A DNA stretch of 64,000 nucleotides from Adiantum capillus-veneris (taxonomy: Eukaryota; Streptophyta; Polypodiopsida; Polypodiales; Pteridaceae): the NCBI GenBank assembly GCA_014529385.2, contig CM043969.1, positions 34,966,446 through 35,030,445 of the forward strand, written 5' to 3'. The notes under the pieces were generated by a model. It had not been told where the DNA came from. It worked only from the letters and a program-made list of their open reading frames with translations, and searched no databases. This document shows, piece after piece, positions 1-11,297 of this stretch; positions within the stretch are counted from its first letter, which is position 1; every line of letters begins with the position of its first letter. Position numbers and translations under genes: made by a program.

Positions 1-2461
1 CGAGATTGACTGCCCTTCTCCATGCAAGGTAAATATGGCAAACAACGCAAAGGTATAACGTGCGGGTGTGGTAAGTGCCGTGAAGGTAAAAGCCTTCAAC
101 ACTAAGGTAGAAGTAGATATTTTTGTGATTCCAACTAAGAGGGAGGGCTATCCATTGATCTTGGGAAGGCCATGATTGATGGCCATGAAGGAAAAGTAGG
201 AATGGGGCACTGGTCTTCTACGCATGACCAGTAAGAAGGGGGAAACAATCTACTATGACATGAGGACCAGTAAGCAGAAACAAATGCACCTAGAGACATC
301 CGTAGATGAAACCACTAGTGAGTCTTCCACTTCTGAGGAGGAGACCACTTCCACCGATGAGAGCGACAGTTCCATCGATGTGATGGGCATTATCATGAAG
401 GGCCTACAAAGGGCAAGCACGACTAGAGACCCGTCACCAGAAGGTCAAACCAACAAAGAGGTAAATAAATTACCTGGCCTAGGAGAGGGCATGTTGAAAA
501 GTATGTTGTCTATGGAATTAACAAGTGAAGAGAAGGATAAATTTTTGCAAATGTTGATGGGATTCTTTAGCCTTTTCATTGACAATTATGGAAGAATCAC
601 AGGTATTACGGTGGTGGAGCATCACATTAAGTTGAAGGAAGGGGTAAAGCCAGTTGTGCAGAAACTACGACGACAAGGGGTCATACAAGAAAAGTCACTC
701 CTTGCCAAGGTAAGGAATCTACTGGAAGTAGGGTTCATTTATCCTCTGGAAAATTCAAAGTGGGTGTCATCGGTAGTGGTGACACCTAAGAAGAATGGTA
801 ATTGGAGGGTCTTTGTTGACTGCAAACCACTAATGCTAGCCACAAAGAGGGACCATTTTCCTCTCCCTTTTTTGGGTGAAATTCTCAATGAAGTAGCTGG
901 TTTTGAATGCTACAGAGTGTATGATGGGTATTCTAACAATTTTCAAATACGCATAGCCTTTGAAGATCATCTAAAAACCACTTTCATTACACCACGGGGC
1001 TGTTTTTCTTATAGAGTTATGCCATTTGGTCTCACAAATACACCTGCCATATTCCAGAGATATGTCCCATATGTCTTTCAACTTCTCTTTGGAACATCCA
1101 TAAGAGTGTTCTTTGATGATTTTTGTATATATGGCCCTCGCATCTCACACCTAGCAAAAGTGACTGATGGTTTAGCAAGGCTACAAAGCCTAGGAGGGCA
1201 GTTAAATGTAGAAGTACCACATTGGGGAAAGTAGAGTCATTCTCTTAGGCCATGAAATTTCAGTTGAAGGTATCAATACCGATCCAAGTAAGGTGCCCGC
1301 ACTCATCACACTACCTTCACCAAGAACCACACGTCAACTAGTCTCTTTTCTACATAAGGCGAGGTACTTGAGTATATTCATACATCTACTATCACAACTT
1401 GTTCTACCACTACAACAACTCACACAATGATCGATTTTCACATGGGACGAGGAGAGCGAGCATCACTACAACAAGTTCAAGGAGGTCTTAGCACCCTACT
1501 AACTATATCACCACCTAAGTGGGACAAAACGTTCTATGTCACCTCAAGTGTGGGTGATGACTGGGGGAAGTGCTAGTCTAGAAGGATGCAACGACATCTT
1601 TCATGAGGCCAATCTACTTCTCCAGTCGAATGATGACAGTGGGCAGAGAAAGGTTTCACCCATGTGGAACACCTAGTCCTAGCTCTTAGATTTGCAACTA
1701 TAAAGTTTAGATCATATTTGTTGCCTAGGGTACAACACATGGATGTTTTTGCTAGGATTACTAAATGGCTAGTTCGTCTGCAAGAGTTTGACTCCACGGT
1801 ACAAGTGGAAAGCACAACAAGGGGAAGCTTGGGGGGGACTCATGACCTACCAACAATTTGAGAAAAAGGTAAAGCACTCGAGAGGGGAGGGAATTCAACC
1901 ACTTTCAGAGCCACCGGTGATAGAAAAAGCACACTCTCTCTACTTTGATGGAGCCTACAAGCGAGCATTTAACAAGGTAGCTGTAGGCATAGTGGTCTTT
2001 GATCACAAAGGTATCGAGGTATTTTTGTTTGGCCATTTGTTAGAATCACATTCTAACAATGAAGCTGAGTATGAAGCATTGACAAAAGGATTACAACGGT
2101 GCATCTCACAAGGGGTAAAATGCCTTGATGTATTTGGGGATGCTCTACTTTTGGTAAGGCAAGTAAATGTAGCATGGACTTGTAATAATCCTAGCTTGAG
2201 GACTCACTTAAGCTGTGTAGAAACTTTGTTGGGTAAGTTTGAAGCAGTTCAATTACACCACATTCTAAGGGCTCAAAACCATGAAGCTAACGCCTCAGCA
2301 AGTGAAAGACTAGAAGAAATGGTAGTTGGGGCTATAAATTAAAGCTCTCTCTATTTCAAGGTAGTGATGCCTTACCCGACATAATGCATTTCTTATAAAC
2401 AGACGAAAGTTCACTAGATCTAACAAAAGGGCAGAAGCAATGGCTCACCAGGAAGGCCACA
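1..2461 (+). pseudogene. Ty3/gypsy pol fragment, left part (protease tail, RT, RNase H, archaeal-type RNase H)
   Basis: This is the decayed pol of a Ty3/gypsy retrotransposon; the window opens inside the protease region. Bases 1-220 match, through several frame breaks, the protease-to-linker segment of the intact element at 36855-40637 (ILGRP-like motif, acidic ESDSS linker). The open segment 224-1234 (336 codons) carries the linker and RT, with the RT box FFDDF where the intact relative has FIDDF. From 1235 to 1790 the RNase H part is broken in several frames. 1788-2342 holds the second RNase H (FDGAYKR, NNEAEYEAL, GDALLLV), typical of Tat-like plant elements. Homology runs to the KGQKQW and RKAT stretch at about 2460, where another element is inserted; pol resumes at 8855. 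Much older than the other gypsy copies here, with many substitutions and no LTR in view. Confidence 0.88.
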
Positions 2462-2856
2462 CATTAGGAGATTTCGGAGGTCTTTTGGAAGTCCTTTTGG
2501 AAGAGAGAGGAAAATAAGCTCCTCCAATGAGAGAAGAGCCGACGTTACGTAGAAAAATAGATTGATATTAACAAAAATATAAAAGGTGTCCCTCTCCTCA
2601 TTTAATAATCTAGTGGTCCTTGAAGACGATCACTCTCTTTCATTTAATGCGAGCACCTTTTTCAGAAAGTAGATGCGGTGCATTTGATACGGCTTACGTC
2701 ATCACTAGAATTCAAAAAGTTACAAAACTATCAAGTGGTGGAAGATTTTGAAACTTTTGATACTGTCAATGCGTCCGGAACGCCCATATATCCTAGAAAT
2801 GAATGTCCAATTGCCTAGCTCCGATATCCAAAGAGGCAAAGAATGTCAAAAACCCC
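2462..2856 (+). repeat. Left terminal inverted repeat
   Basis: Inverted copy of 8470-8854. Shared landmarks are the terminal CATTAG, a GGTCCTTGAAGACGATCAC-like block near 2612, a GCGAGCACCTTTTTCAG-like block near 2650 and an AATGCGTCCGGAA block near 2770. Identity is high but clearly not perfect, so the element is not recent. Confidence 0.8.
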
Positions 2857-2870
2857 TAAAAGAACATTTT

Positions 2871-2930
2871 ACTAACGGCGCGGGAGGGGGCATTCCAAAA
2901 TTTTGGAATGCCTCATCGCACGCCGTTAGT
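2871..2930. repeat. 60-bp ACTAACGGCG palindrome, copy 1
   Basis: Near-perfect palindrome without a loop. The 30-bp arms start ACTAACGGCG, meet at CCAAAATTTTGG and differ at about four positions. It lies just inside the left inverted repeat. Confidence 0.85.
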
Positions 2931-3112
2931 AAAAAGCCCATTTTTTCCTCTTTTAGAGAGATTTTTGAGAGGAAAATGTCAAAAAATCTCTAAAAAAGCC
3001 TCCATCTATCACATAGGTTTTTTCTTCATCATCTTAGCCTTAGAGATCATAATTTCGGATCTATAAGAGTGAGCTCGCACACCCATTGTTGCAATTCTAC
3101 AAAGTTCATTTT

Positions 3113-3249
3113 GATCACACACACACACACACACACACACAGACAAATATAACATACACACAAACACACATAGACACAAATATAACATACACACACACAG
3201 ACACACAAATATAACATACACACACACACACACACACAAACACAAAGAG

Positions 3250-3320
<71 letters not shown>

Positions 3321-3336
3321 TAGGCGCGCGTAGAGA
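3113..3336. repeat. Compound microsatellite (CA)n then (CT)n
   Basis: About 130 bp of CA-rich repeats with short ATATAAC interruptions, followed by roughly 80 bp of CT repeats. Further GA/TC tracts lie at about 3449-3473, 3557-3590 and 3609-3651. Confidence 0.95.
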
Positions 3337-3375
3337 GCCACAACCGGTGTGCATATCTCTATGCGCGCCTTTAGT
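3317..3375. repeat. 59-bp palindrome, copy 2 (divergent)
   Basis: Arms begin ACTATAGGCGCGCG and end GCGCGCCTTTAGT, around a centre containing CAACCGGTGTG. Same length and arm ends as the other three palindromes, but a different middle. It directly follows the (CA)n/(CT)n tract. Confidence 0.75.
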
Positions 3376-3489
3376 ACTATGCATCCACCAGTGTATGTGT
3401 TTATGTGTGTATGTGTGAGTGTTATAGAGAGAGGAAGTAAGGCGGGGGGGAGAGAGAGAGAGAGAGAGAGAGTCTTTCTGTTACCTTAT

Positions 3490-3548
3490 ACTAACGGCGC
3501 GAGGAGGTGTTTTTTGAGGTCAAAACATGCTCCACGCGCGCCGTTAGT
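3490..3548. repeat. 59-bp ACTAACGGCG palindrome, copy 3
   Basis: Arms ACTAACGGCGCG and CGCGCCGTTAGT match perfectly. The inner part (GAGGTC, CATGCTCC) is only partly complementary. It is flanked by (GA)n and (TC)n tracts. Confidence 0.85.
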
Positions 3549-3554
3549 AATGGG

Positions 3555-3591
<37 letters not shown>

Positions 3592-3703
3592 AAATATGCT
3601 AAGCTATAGAAAGGAGAGGGAGAGGGAGAGGGAGAGAGAGAGAGAGAGAGAGAGATAGATAGATAGATAGATTTTATTATCGTCCTCGGAGGTCAAATAT
3701 GAC

Positions 3704-6700
3704 CTATGGGACCAAAGTTACATGTGATGTAGTATGTGTATGGCTGATGAGTGACTCTCGATGCTCCAAAATTGTAGTGATGAGAGTCGCAATGGAGAGC
3801 CCACACTTTGGCTGGGAGAGGAAAGTGTGTAGGTCTAAGTTATGGCTGAAAATGTGAGAGAAGCAAGTTCGGATGTGATCAAAAGCTGAGCACTCTAGTA
3901 GTGTGTGGTACTCAGACTCTCGAACTTGCAGTGAGCATAATGTGCACAATCGATTTGACTCTTCTCCATTGCCCCAACGCCCTATCTCGCATCGAAGGAA
4001 ATGGGAGCTAAGCCGAATTGCTGCGATAGTGCGTATCGCGGACAAGGGAATAGGCTCAAGCATGTAAGTGTGAGTACGGTTTCCTCTCTCAGCGAAGAAC
4101 ATGGTTTTGTAGTTGGGGGCAATATAGGTGGTGTAATGTATGAAGCGTGACCCACCGGATTTCTCCCAAGCCGTAATACATTGGCGTTGTAGAAAAGCTT
4201 CATTCACTTGAGAGTCAATTGAAGCATCATGTAGCAAGTGTAATGCATCCCATCTCCCAAACCACTTCTTTATGTCTTGCATCCATCCCGTGCTCAAGAT
4301 CTTGCTTTTATGCGTCTTTTGAACTTTTTTGCTTGCTTCCCATGCAATTGTAGGAAGTCGATGTGAGGGGTTTTGACGCATCTTTATCATGTACTCCACA
4401 ACCCTTTTCATGCCCATAACCTCAATTGGAAGAGATCCCGACTCAAGAAGTAAGAGCATATATGGTGTTTGTGTCTTAACTTGAAGAAAGTTTGTAAGAA
4501 AACTCTTTTGGACATTCTCAAACTCTTTCCAAGTAGACTTTGAGATGCTCCCGCCCCACACTTCAACTCCATAAAGAAGAACCGGTGTCACCAATGCATC
4601 AAAAAGATACTTCCTGAGAACCCAACACTTGATGTTTCCCGCATTACACATGTTCTCAAATGCATAATATGCTCTCTTTTCCGCTTCCAAACGACGCATA
4701 GCACATTCATGCCACTTGTGATTGGATGGAACCTCAAGGCCAAGGTACTTAAAGCTCTCAACAACTTCAAGTGTCTCGTTGTTGTACACAATGCATGGCT
4801 TCTCCTTATGGTTGGTTTTCACAAGCATAACCTTTGTTTTGGATTCATTTACAATCAGCCCACTATGCAAGCAAAAGTTCTCAAGGACAACCATAAGCTT
4901 TTGTGCATCTTCTAAAGTGTGTGCTAGAAGCACTACATCATCCGCATACAACAAAAGCATGATTACCGCATTGCAAATAGTGACCTCTTCAATGCCTTCT
5001 TCTTGCATAAAGTCAAGTACCATTTGTTCCAATTGATCGATGCATAGACCAAAGAGAGTTGGTGACAATGGACATCCTTGTTTAACCCCAATAGTGCTTA
5101 CAAAAATTTCTGAAATTTCTCTTCACATGCGCAATTGACAAATCACCTTCTCATAGATTCGAGAAACCGCAAGCATAAACTCACTTGGCACTTGGAGTTC
5201 TTCCATCCTTCTCCACAAATTGTTACGTGGAATCATATCAAAGGCTTTCTTAAAGTCCACAAAACAACAATACAATCGCTTGCCTTTCAACTGACTTTCC
5301 TCCATGAGAACACGAAGAGTGACAAGATGATCAATGGTGCTATGGCATCGACGAAAACCCGCTTGTCCCTTTGCACGCTTGTCATTCTCTTCAGCCCAAT
5401 CACTCAATTTCATCTCCATTATGCACCCAAACAACTTTGCCATAAGAGACCCAATCATTATAGTCCGGTAGTTGCTTACATTCTTTACATCCCCTCCTTT
5501 ATGCAAAGGCTTAACCCAATTAGTACTCCAATCATAAGGCATACCATGTTGAAGTGCAAGGTTGAACATATCACACATCCACTCATGGGTAAAATCTCCC
5601 GTCCATTTGATCATCTCCGGCTTGATACCTTGAAGATCTCCCGCTTTGCGAGTAGCCAACTTTTCAATCCCACCGCATACATCCTCAATAGTAAAAAAAG
5701 ATGGCATACATGGGAGTGAACCATAAAATGGCATTTTTTCAGTATTTTCTTGCTCATATAATTGCCTACAATGTGTGTACATATCCATTAGACTCAAGTT
5801 ACCAAAATTCTCAACCAGCTTGCCTCTCAAGTTTCTCCAAAATCTTCCACATGCATGTGCCTTTTCTTGGACTTGAAATTCTTGTTGCTTTACTTCCCAT
5901 CTTCTTCTCTTCTTTTGAATCAATGCCTTGTATGTACGCAAATGACTTTGATAGTTGTCTTTGTCCATAGTTGCATCAAGCTTTATCAAGGACTTTCGAG
6001 CATCTTGACATTCTTTATCAAACCACCTTTTGCGTGATCTATCTTTGTGGATACCATGGAGATGCTTTATGGCAAAGCATTCTTCCGCACAAGAACAAAT
6101 AGCTTTCTTGAAAGCTTCCCATTTAGTTTCCAATGGTGCATCACATTGAAGCTTTGTCATCCATAGTTTTTGCTCAACCATTTCAATGTACATTGGTGCC
6201 CGTTTGAAATCCATACATAGTGATAACTTCTCTTTCCTTTGGCTGAGATTATCATGCTTAGTTGCTTCTCCACATGAAAGGTCAATACATAAGGTGCGAT
6301 GGTCGGATTCCGGGGTCCATTGACCAAACATAAAACTCTTTATGCGATACATGATGGCTTCAGAGAGTAGCATATAGTCAATCACACTATCCCCATTATG
6401 TCTTGTACATGTAAATCCATTGGTTCCACTCCACAAAGATACACCATTGGCAATGAGCATACTCGTGCTATTACACATGTGTAAAAGTAACTTTCCATAG
6501 TGATCCGGCTCTTTCTCATCCATTGAAGTACGATCATACAAGTGAACTTCCTCCAACTCCCTTGAAATGTATGGCATATAAAATTGTTGAGTATCATGTT
6601 GCAATGTTTTTGTGTGAGCATTCATATCCCCAAATACAATAACATCACCTTCACCTTTGAAATAAGCAATGTCCTCTTCCAAATCAGAAAATGATTGATC

Positions 6701-7096
6701 TCTATCCATGCAAGCATAAAAGGGAGAATCATGATGAGGAATGTAGCAACCGGCTACAAAAATGGGTGCTCTTTTTGGTGTCATAATTTTCAGCCATACA
6801 TAACGTTTGTACTTGTCATCTTTCACAATTGATACAAAATCTTCCAATCCTTTCTTAACCATACATGCTAAGCCTCCTTGTCCTCTTCGTTGCTTGAGAT
6901 TCTTTGACCACATCAATGAATGTACATTGTAATCCTCCAAGCCGTTAATCCTTTGTGTATCATGCTCCCAAGTTTCAACAAGAAGTACAACATCGGCTTT
7001 GCTTGTTAGTTCATCAATGCCAACCCCCGCATTCCATGGGTATCCATTACAATTCCAAAAGCATATTTTCAATTGTAACTCGGTCTCATAGGTCAC
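3704..7096 (-). pseudogene. LINE ORF2 (APE endonuclease, reverse transcriptase), one in-frame stop
   Basis: About 1130 codons, interrupted once by UGA at 5123-5125; both halves are in the same frame. The N-terminal apurinic endonuclease nicks target DNA: FWNCNG near residue 15, FGDMNAHT near 155 and ESDHRTL near 265. The RT follows, with NWVKPLHKGG, FVDFKKAFD, GVKQGCPLSP and catalytic YADD (around 4930). The C-terminus has a cysteine/histidine cluster of the RT zinc-binding kind (LCTLCSLQ and HTLLEC). The stop lies between the FVDFKKAFD and GVKQGCPLSP blocks, so the copy probably cannot make full-length protein. The rest of the frame is clean, implying recent activity. Confidence 0.88.
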
Positions 7097-7102
7097 ACAT
7101 CC

Positions 7103-8053
7103 CTATTTGCTTGAGAGACTTGCCTCCTCCTTGGGCACATTTTCTTTATGAGAGATCTCCTTGTTTTTATTATTCTTTTCCTCATATGCCTTGCGACGCA
7201 TATTTTGTTGCTTAATAGTGCGATCTTCACATACAAAACATTTTGTATCCCTCAAATAGATCCAACTATTATCAAGGATAATCTTTCGCTTGGTCTCATC
7301 CGGCATGGTGCATACAATTGGCCGTTCTCCCGAGCGAGGAGCTCCTTGCTTCCCCACTCTATGTGCTCCATATACCATAACTCCGGACATGCCAAAGTGG
7401 GTTTTGAAGAAATCTTCAATAACAATGGCAAGAGAAGGAGGTGTCTCTAACTTCTCTTCGGGAATTCCACGAATAACAATGTTCTTGGAACGTCGCTCCT
7501 GTTCCTTCAACTCCTCCACATCCACATTCTCAACATTCTTTGTTTGAACCATAGCTTGCATGAGTGAAGAATTAGAAACCACATTGCTACCACATACATC
7601 CGCCCAAGACTTGTTTGTGCATACATTTTTCATGTCGCATACATCCCGGCTCATAGTGTCAAATTTCTCCTCTTTCAATACATGGTCATGCTCTACTTTG
7701 CTCATCCGCTCCTTCAAAGCATTCAAGTCCACAAGAGAGCGTTTACATTCCTTGACTTCCTCTTCAAGTTGCATCAAACGTGTTGTTTGCATCTCAAGTG
7801 TCCTCTTGAGATTCTCATTCTCAACCACAAGTACCCTTAGTGTGCCATTCTCCATTGCAAGTGCTCGTAAGTTTTCGCCTTGTTTGTTTACGGTCTCTTG
7901 CAATGATACCAAGTACGCCATGATCATGGTTTCCGATGTCGTTGGTTGGGTGGTTGTGTTGCTATCTCCATACTTAGGAGATTTTGGATCATTTTCCACA
8001 ATGGTTGTGGACCTTGTTGAAGAAGAATAACCCTTGCGAGTGCCGGAAGACAT
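7103..8053 (-). CDS. LINE ORF1 protein (coiled coil plus RRM-like domain)
   Basis: 316 codons, intact. Residues about 50-130 have the heptad-rich, charged composition of a coiled coil (ENLRALAMEN, LEEEVKECKR). From about residue 185 the sequence RSKNIVIRGIPE opens an RRM-like domain, followed by the HRVGKQG and RPIVCTM region and a basic, lysine-rich tail. This is the layout of L1-type ORF1p, an RNA-binding trimeric chaperone that packages LINE RNA. No CCHC zinc knuckle is visible, unlike many flowering-plant LINE ORF1 proteins. ORF2 starts only a few bases downstream (ORF1 ends at 7103, ORF2 begins at 7096), suggesting coupled translation of a bicistronic RNA. Assignment rests on domain style and on position next to ORF2. 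Confidence 0.82.
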   Translation of the reverse strand: MSSGTRKGYSSSTRSTTIVENDPKSPKYGDSNTTTQPTTSETMIMAYLVSLQETVNKQGENLRALAMENGTLRVLVVENENLKRTLEMQTTRLMQLEEEVKECKRSLVDLNALKERMSKVEHDHVLKEEKFDTMSRDVCDMKNVCTNKSWADVCGSNVVSNSSLMQAMVQTKNVENVDVEELKEQERRSKNIVIRGIPEEKLETPPSLAIVIEDFFKTHFGMSGVMVYGAHRVGKQGAPRSGERPIVCTMPDETKRKIILDNSWIYLRDTKCFVCEDRTIKQQNMRRKAYEEKNNKNKEISHKENVPKEEASLSSK

Positions 8054-8265
8054 TGTATGTAAAATAGGAGATGAGAATCAATTTTGTTGAACCTGTTCAC
8101 TTTGGAAATGCTGCTACAGAAACGCCTTCCATAACTCTGAAAATTTCTGTCTTTAGATCAATGCGTAGAGGACTTCGTGCTCTTCGATTGAGGCTATAGA
8201 TCACCCAAATCGGAGTTCGGATGAAGAAGTTATGATCAAAAGAGTGGACTACTGTCTACTAGGTC

Positions 8266-8310
<45 letters not shown>

Positions 8311-8391
8311 ATGGTGCAAAAGTGCAATAGAGAAACATTGGTAGGCTTTCTTGAAAGATAATTGTCCAAAAATCACTAAAAGGAGCTTTGT

Positions 8392-8451
8392 ACTAACGGC
8401 GCGGAGAGGGGCATTCTAGCATTTTAGAATGCCTCCTCGCATGCCTTAAGT
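8392..8451. repeat. 60-bp ACTAACGGCG palindrome, copy 4
   Basis: Counterpart of copy 1 in the right arm of the element. The right-hand arm has decayed (CCTTAAGT for CCGTTAGT). Its flanks (CTAAAAG before, AAAAAGCCCATTTTTT after) are in direct orientation to copy 1, although the surrounding repeats are inverted. Confidence 0.8.
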
Positions 8452-8469
8452 AAAAAGCCCATTTTTTGC

Positions 8470-8854
8470 GGTTTTTTGATATTTTTTGCCGCTCCGGATG
8501 TCGGAATGAGACAAGTAGACATTCGTTTTTAGGGTATTTTGGCATTCCGGACGCATTGGTGGTGTCAAAAGCCTCAAAATCTATCACTATTTGACAGTTT
8601 GTGACTTTTCAACTTTCAGTGATGATGTAAGCTGCCTTGAATGCGCCGCACCTGCCTCCTGAAAAAGACGCTCACATTAAATAAAAAAGTGACCGTTTTC
8701 AAGGACGATTGGGAATATAAATCTACTTTTTAAAGTGTCTGGTTGTCCTTTTGGACGTACTCACAAGGTGCAAGTGCATTTTAAAAAATGGTTCTAGAGA
8801 GAGAAATACAACTTCTTACAAGGTCTTCTAAATGACCTTCGAAATTTTCTAATG
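8470..8854 (-). repeat. Right terminal inverted repeat
   Basis: Reverse-complement partner of 2462-2856, with the same blocks in mirror order (CATTCCGGACGCATT near 8545, CTGAAAAAGACGCTCAC near 8658). It ends CTAATG immediately before gypsy pol resumes at 8855. Confidence 0.8.
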
Positions 8855-9190
8855 AGGTATCAACTTATCAATGACGGTGTGTATTGTAAGGGTAAGGACC
8901 AAGTACTCAGAAAGTTCCCTCTCTCTAATGAAATTACTAAGATAATTACCAGTTGTCATGATGGTATTTGTAGCAGTCAATTTGCCCTAGATATAGCAAG
9001 CAGGAAAATATTTTACTCTGGTTTTGTATGGCCTAGCCTCAATCGTGATGTACACCCTTGGTGTAAGACATGTTAGTTGTGTCAAAGGGCTGGGATCAGG
9101 TCACTCATGCCTGAACCACAAACACCTATCCTTCATATGGACCATTTGAAAAATGGGGTATAGACGCCATAGGATTATTTCCTAGGGCCA
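8855..9190 (+). pseudogene. Ty3/gypsy pol fragment, right part (integrase N-terminus)
   Basis: Continuation of the pol fragment at 1-2461. It carries the segment before the integrase and the HHCC zinc-binding region (SCHDGI, CKTC), then GPFEKWGIDAI with the first catalytic Asp. One stop interrupts it near 9074 (TGTTAG), and similarity to the intact element at 36855-40637 ends at about 9190, right after the first DDE motif. The remainder of the integrase and the 3' LTR are missing. Confidence 0.82.
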
Positions 9191-10032
9191 ACTGCACCCA
9201 CTACTCACACACACAATAGTTTAGAATGAGTCAAAGTCAGCCTCCCTCTTCTCCTTCATTGATTCTGAGCACCCCCTCTTTCTGATGAGTCTGGCAATTG
9301 CACTTGGAGCTGCCATGTGTCCTCAATGACCATTTGAGTTAAATTCCTAGTACCCACTAACTTATAAAGTGTCGTGTGGAGCCTAAAAGACTTTGATTTT
9401 AGCCTATCCAATCTTTTACTACTCCGATTTCATTGCCAAGTAGGCCAACCAACTGATGGCGACCTAGCCTTTAGTGTTGCACGTGAAACTCTCGCGTTTT
9501 ACGTTGATGACATGGCAGCTATACGGATTTGCGTAAAACTTGTTGCGCAGCTTTGGTGCAAGTCCTTTTGTGGTCACATGCTTTTGAGTTTGAATCTTTT
9601 CATGTAATTGCTTTCATAGGCAAGGGCCTCTAATATGTACCATGGGCTCATTCTCTGGTATGCTTCATTGTGAAGGTGCTAAGGATCGAGTACCGGCGAT
9701 GTATTGAGTTGAAGCAATATAAAGAAATATCAAAAGGGGCACCATGGTTTGAGGCCACCATTCTTAGGGTGGAACTCCACCATTCTTGTGTGTTGTGTTG
9801 TGCATTTCTTTCAGTTCAGTGTTGTTTGAAGTGCTCAAAGTTGTTCAATCTGTTCTTTTTCATTGGCACTTGGTGCTTGTCCACGTTTGTAATGTGCAAC
9901 GGAAGTGAATGATGGTGTATGGATCAGGATGAGTGATCAGTGGGTGCTCAAGATTCCTTTTACTTAGTGGAAGGGAGAGCCTTTTGTGCTTCGTGAGAGA
10001 ATGTGCAATGACCAAACAAGAGAGCAGAATAC

Positions 10033-10073
<41 letters not shown>

Positions 10074-11297
10074 ACGACACTAGATGGGGGTTCCAAAACC
10101 CCCTCCAAGGGCCCCCCTCTCTATTGCTAGAGAGGTATTTGCTTTAGATTGCACAAAGTGTGGTACAATACTTGTAGATGCTGTGGTACTCGACGGCGAC
10201 AACGTGGTCAAGGGTGAAATCCGAATTGCTAGGTAATCTATTGTGGATCTTCTACTATGGCGGTACTGCAGAGCTGATTTGCAACCGTAGAGCGAGCAAG
10301 GGCTGAAATGCAAAAACGTCTGATCTGTGCTGAATGTGTAAATGCTAGGCTAATCTCTGCTGAACTAAAAACGTTAGGCTGATCTGGGTGTATACGGGAC
10401 AACCGGCCAGGATCTGCAATGTTTGTTGGAGGTTCTTGTGAGGTTGAGGTTGGAAACTAAAACGTTGGTGGCTGTGGGCTGAAAACGTTGATTTCCTAAT
10501 GCTGAAAACGTTGGGCTGAACTGCTTGATAAAACAATGGGAGGCGTGTGCACCTAATGCCTGTGCTCCCTAAATGTCTTCTACTTCACTCTATCTCCAAG
10601 GGCCTTCTTTTGTACTTGCCTCAAACTCGGTCGAGCAGTTGCTCCCCTAGCCCCCATGATCTAGTAAATTATTAAGCTACTTAATAAATTAAGTGACCTA
10701 TAAGAGATGGTTCAGATGATGTCATAACACTAGTTCTCATGGTGTAAAATGCTCATTCTAGGTATTGATTCATGATGCTAATGATCCTTGGTTGTGCAAT
10801 CACAGGGTATGCAGCTACTTGTGCTTGGACATGCACGGCCCGCGTACATGCTCACAAGGTTGCGCACTCTCGTCTTCATTGTTGTCTTACAAGGCATAAG
10901 CCATAAGGAATTCAAGATCACTTTCATCAGAAGGATCAATTTTGTTTTTCAAGACACCGTTTTTCTCAGAGGCAATGCTGGGAAATGGTGAATGTCTATA
11001 GCTACCAAGCCGCACACTCCAAGGACGGTAAGCTATCAAGAAGATTTTTACGTGAAGTTACATGCTTTTTGACACCTTCCTTTAGAGTGCAGATTCCGGC
11101 AAAGTGGGGTATCCTGAAATGCTTGCCACGGAAAGCCTAGCATATTACAACTTGGAATTTTGAGACATCTCTTAGCAAGTGTGTCTTCTTGAACCTTGGA
11201 AGCCTAGTGTGGTTGCTATAGTTTTGGGCTACTATCACCACCACATGAACATTGTTTGGCCAAGACAATTTCAACGATTCAAGAGTTTATAGACCAT
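9191..11297. other. Unassigned spacer with simple repeats
   Basis: No convincing gene. The short open frames lack recognisable motifs. It holds a (GA)n tract at about 10040-10069, a block at 10310-10520 with five spaced AACGT/AACGTT motifs mostly preceded by GCTGA, and AT-rich sequence. Probably remnants of older elements. Confidence 0.5.

Larger units (their letters stand above)
3652..8268 (-). mobile_element. L1-type LINE retrotransposon, near full length
   Basis: A two-ORF non-LTR retrotransposon read right to left: leader about 8268-8054, ORF1 8053-7103, ORF2 7096-3704, then a short 3' UTR ending in (TCTA)n, seen on the plus strand as GATA repeats at about 3652-3672, rather than poly(A). 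It sits between two (GA)n tracts (about 3630-3651 and 8269-8309), so it probably inserted into a GA microsatellite that also hides the target duplication. Only one stop codon interrupts the long ORFs, so the copy is fairly young. Confidence 0.88.
2462..8854. mobile_element. 6.4-kb element with ~390-bp terminal inverted repeats inserted into gypsy pol
   Basis: The two ends are inverted copies: the left begins CATTAGGAGATTTCGGAGG and the right, read in reverse, begins CATTAGAAAATTTCGAAGG. Similarity continues for roughly 390 bp (2462-2856 against 8470-8854). Removing this segment joins the flanking gypsy pol without gain or loss of a base, so the reading frame passes straight from the KAT motif to the YQLIND motif; hence the limits are well supported, yet no target-site duplication is visible. 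No transposase of its own is seen. The interior holds hairpins, microsatellites and a LINE. Long inverted repeats suggest a Mutator-like or foldback-type non-autonomous element, but the superfamily is undetermined. Confidence 0.8.

Noticed and set aside
3009-3384. Overlapping ORFs rich in Cys-Val and Arg-Glu
   Set aside because: Translations of (CA)n and (CT)n microsatellites.
4709-8030. Plus-strand ORFs of up to 194 codons between 4.7 and 8.0 kb
   Set aside because: Antisense shadows of LINE ORF1 and ORF2, without motifs.
2462-8854. Assignment of the inverted-repeat element to Mutator or Helitron
   Set aside because: No target duplication as in Mutator; no CTRR end, and inverted repeats are atypical for Helitrons.
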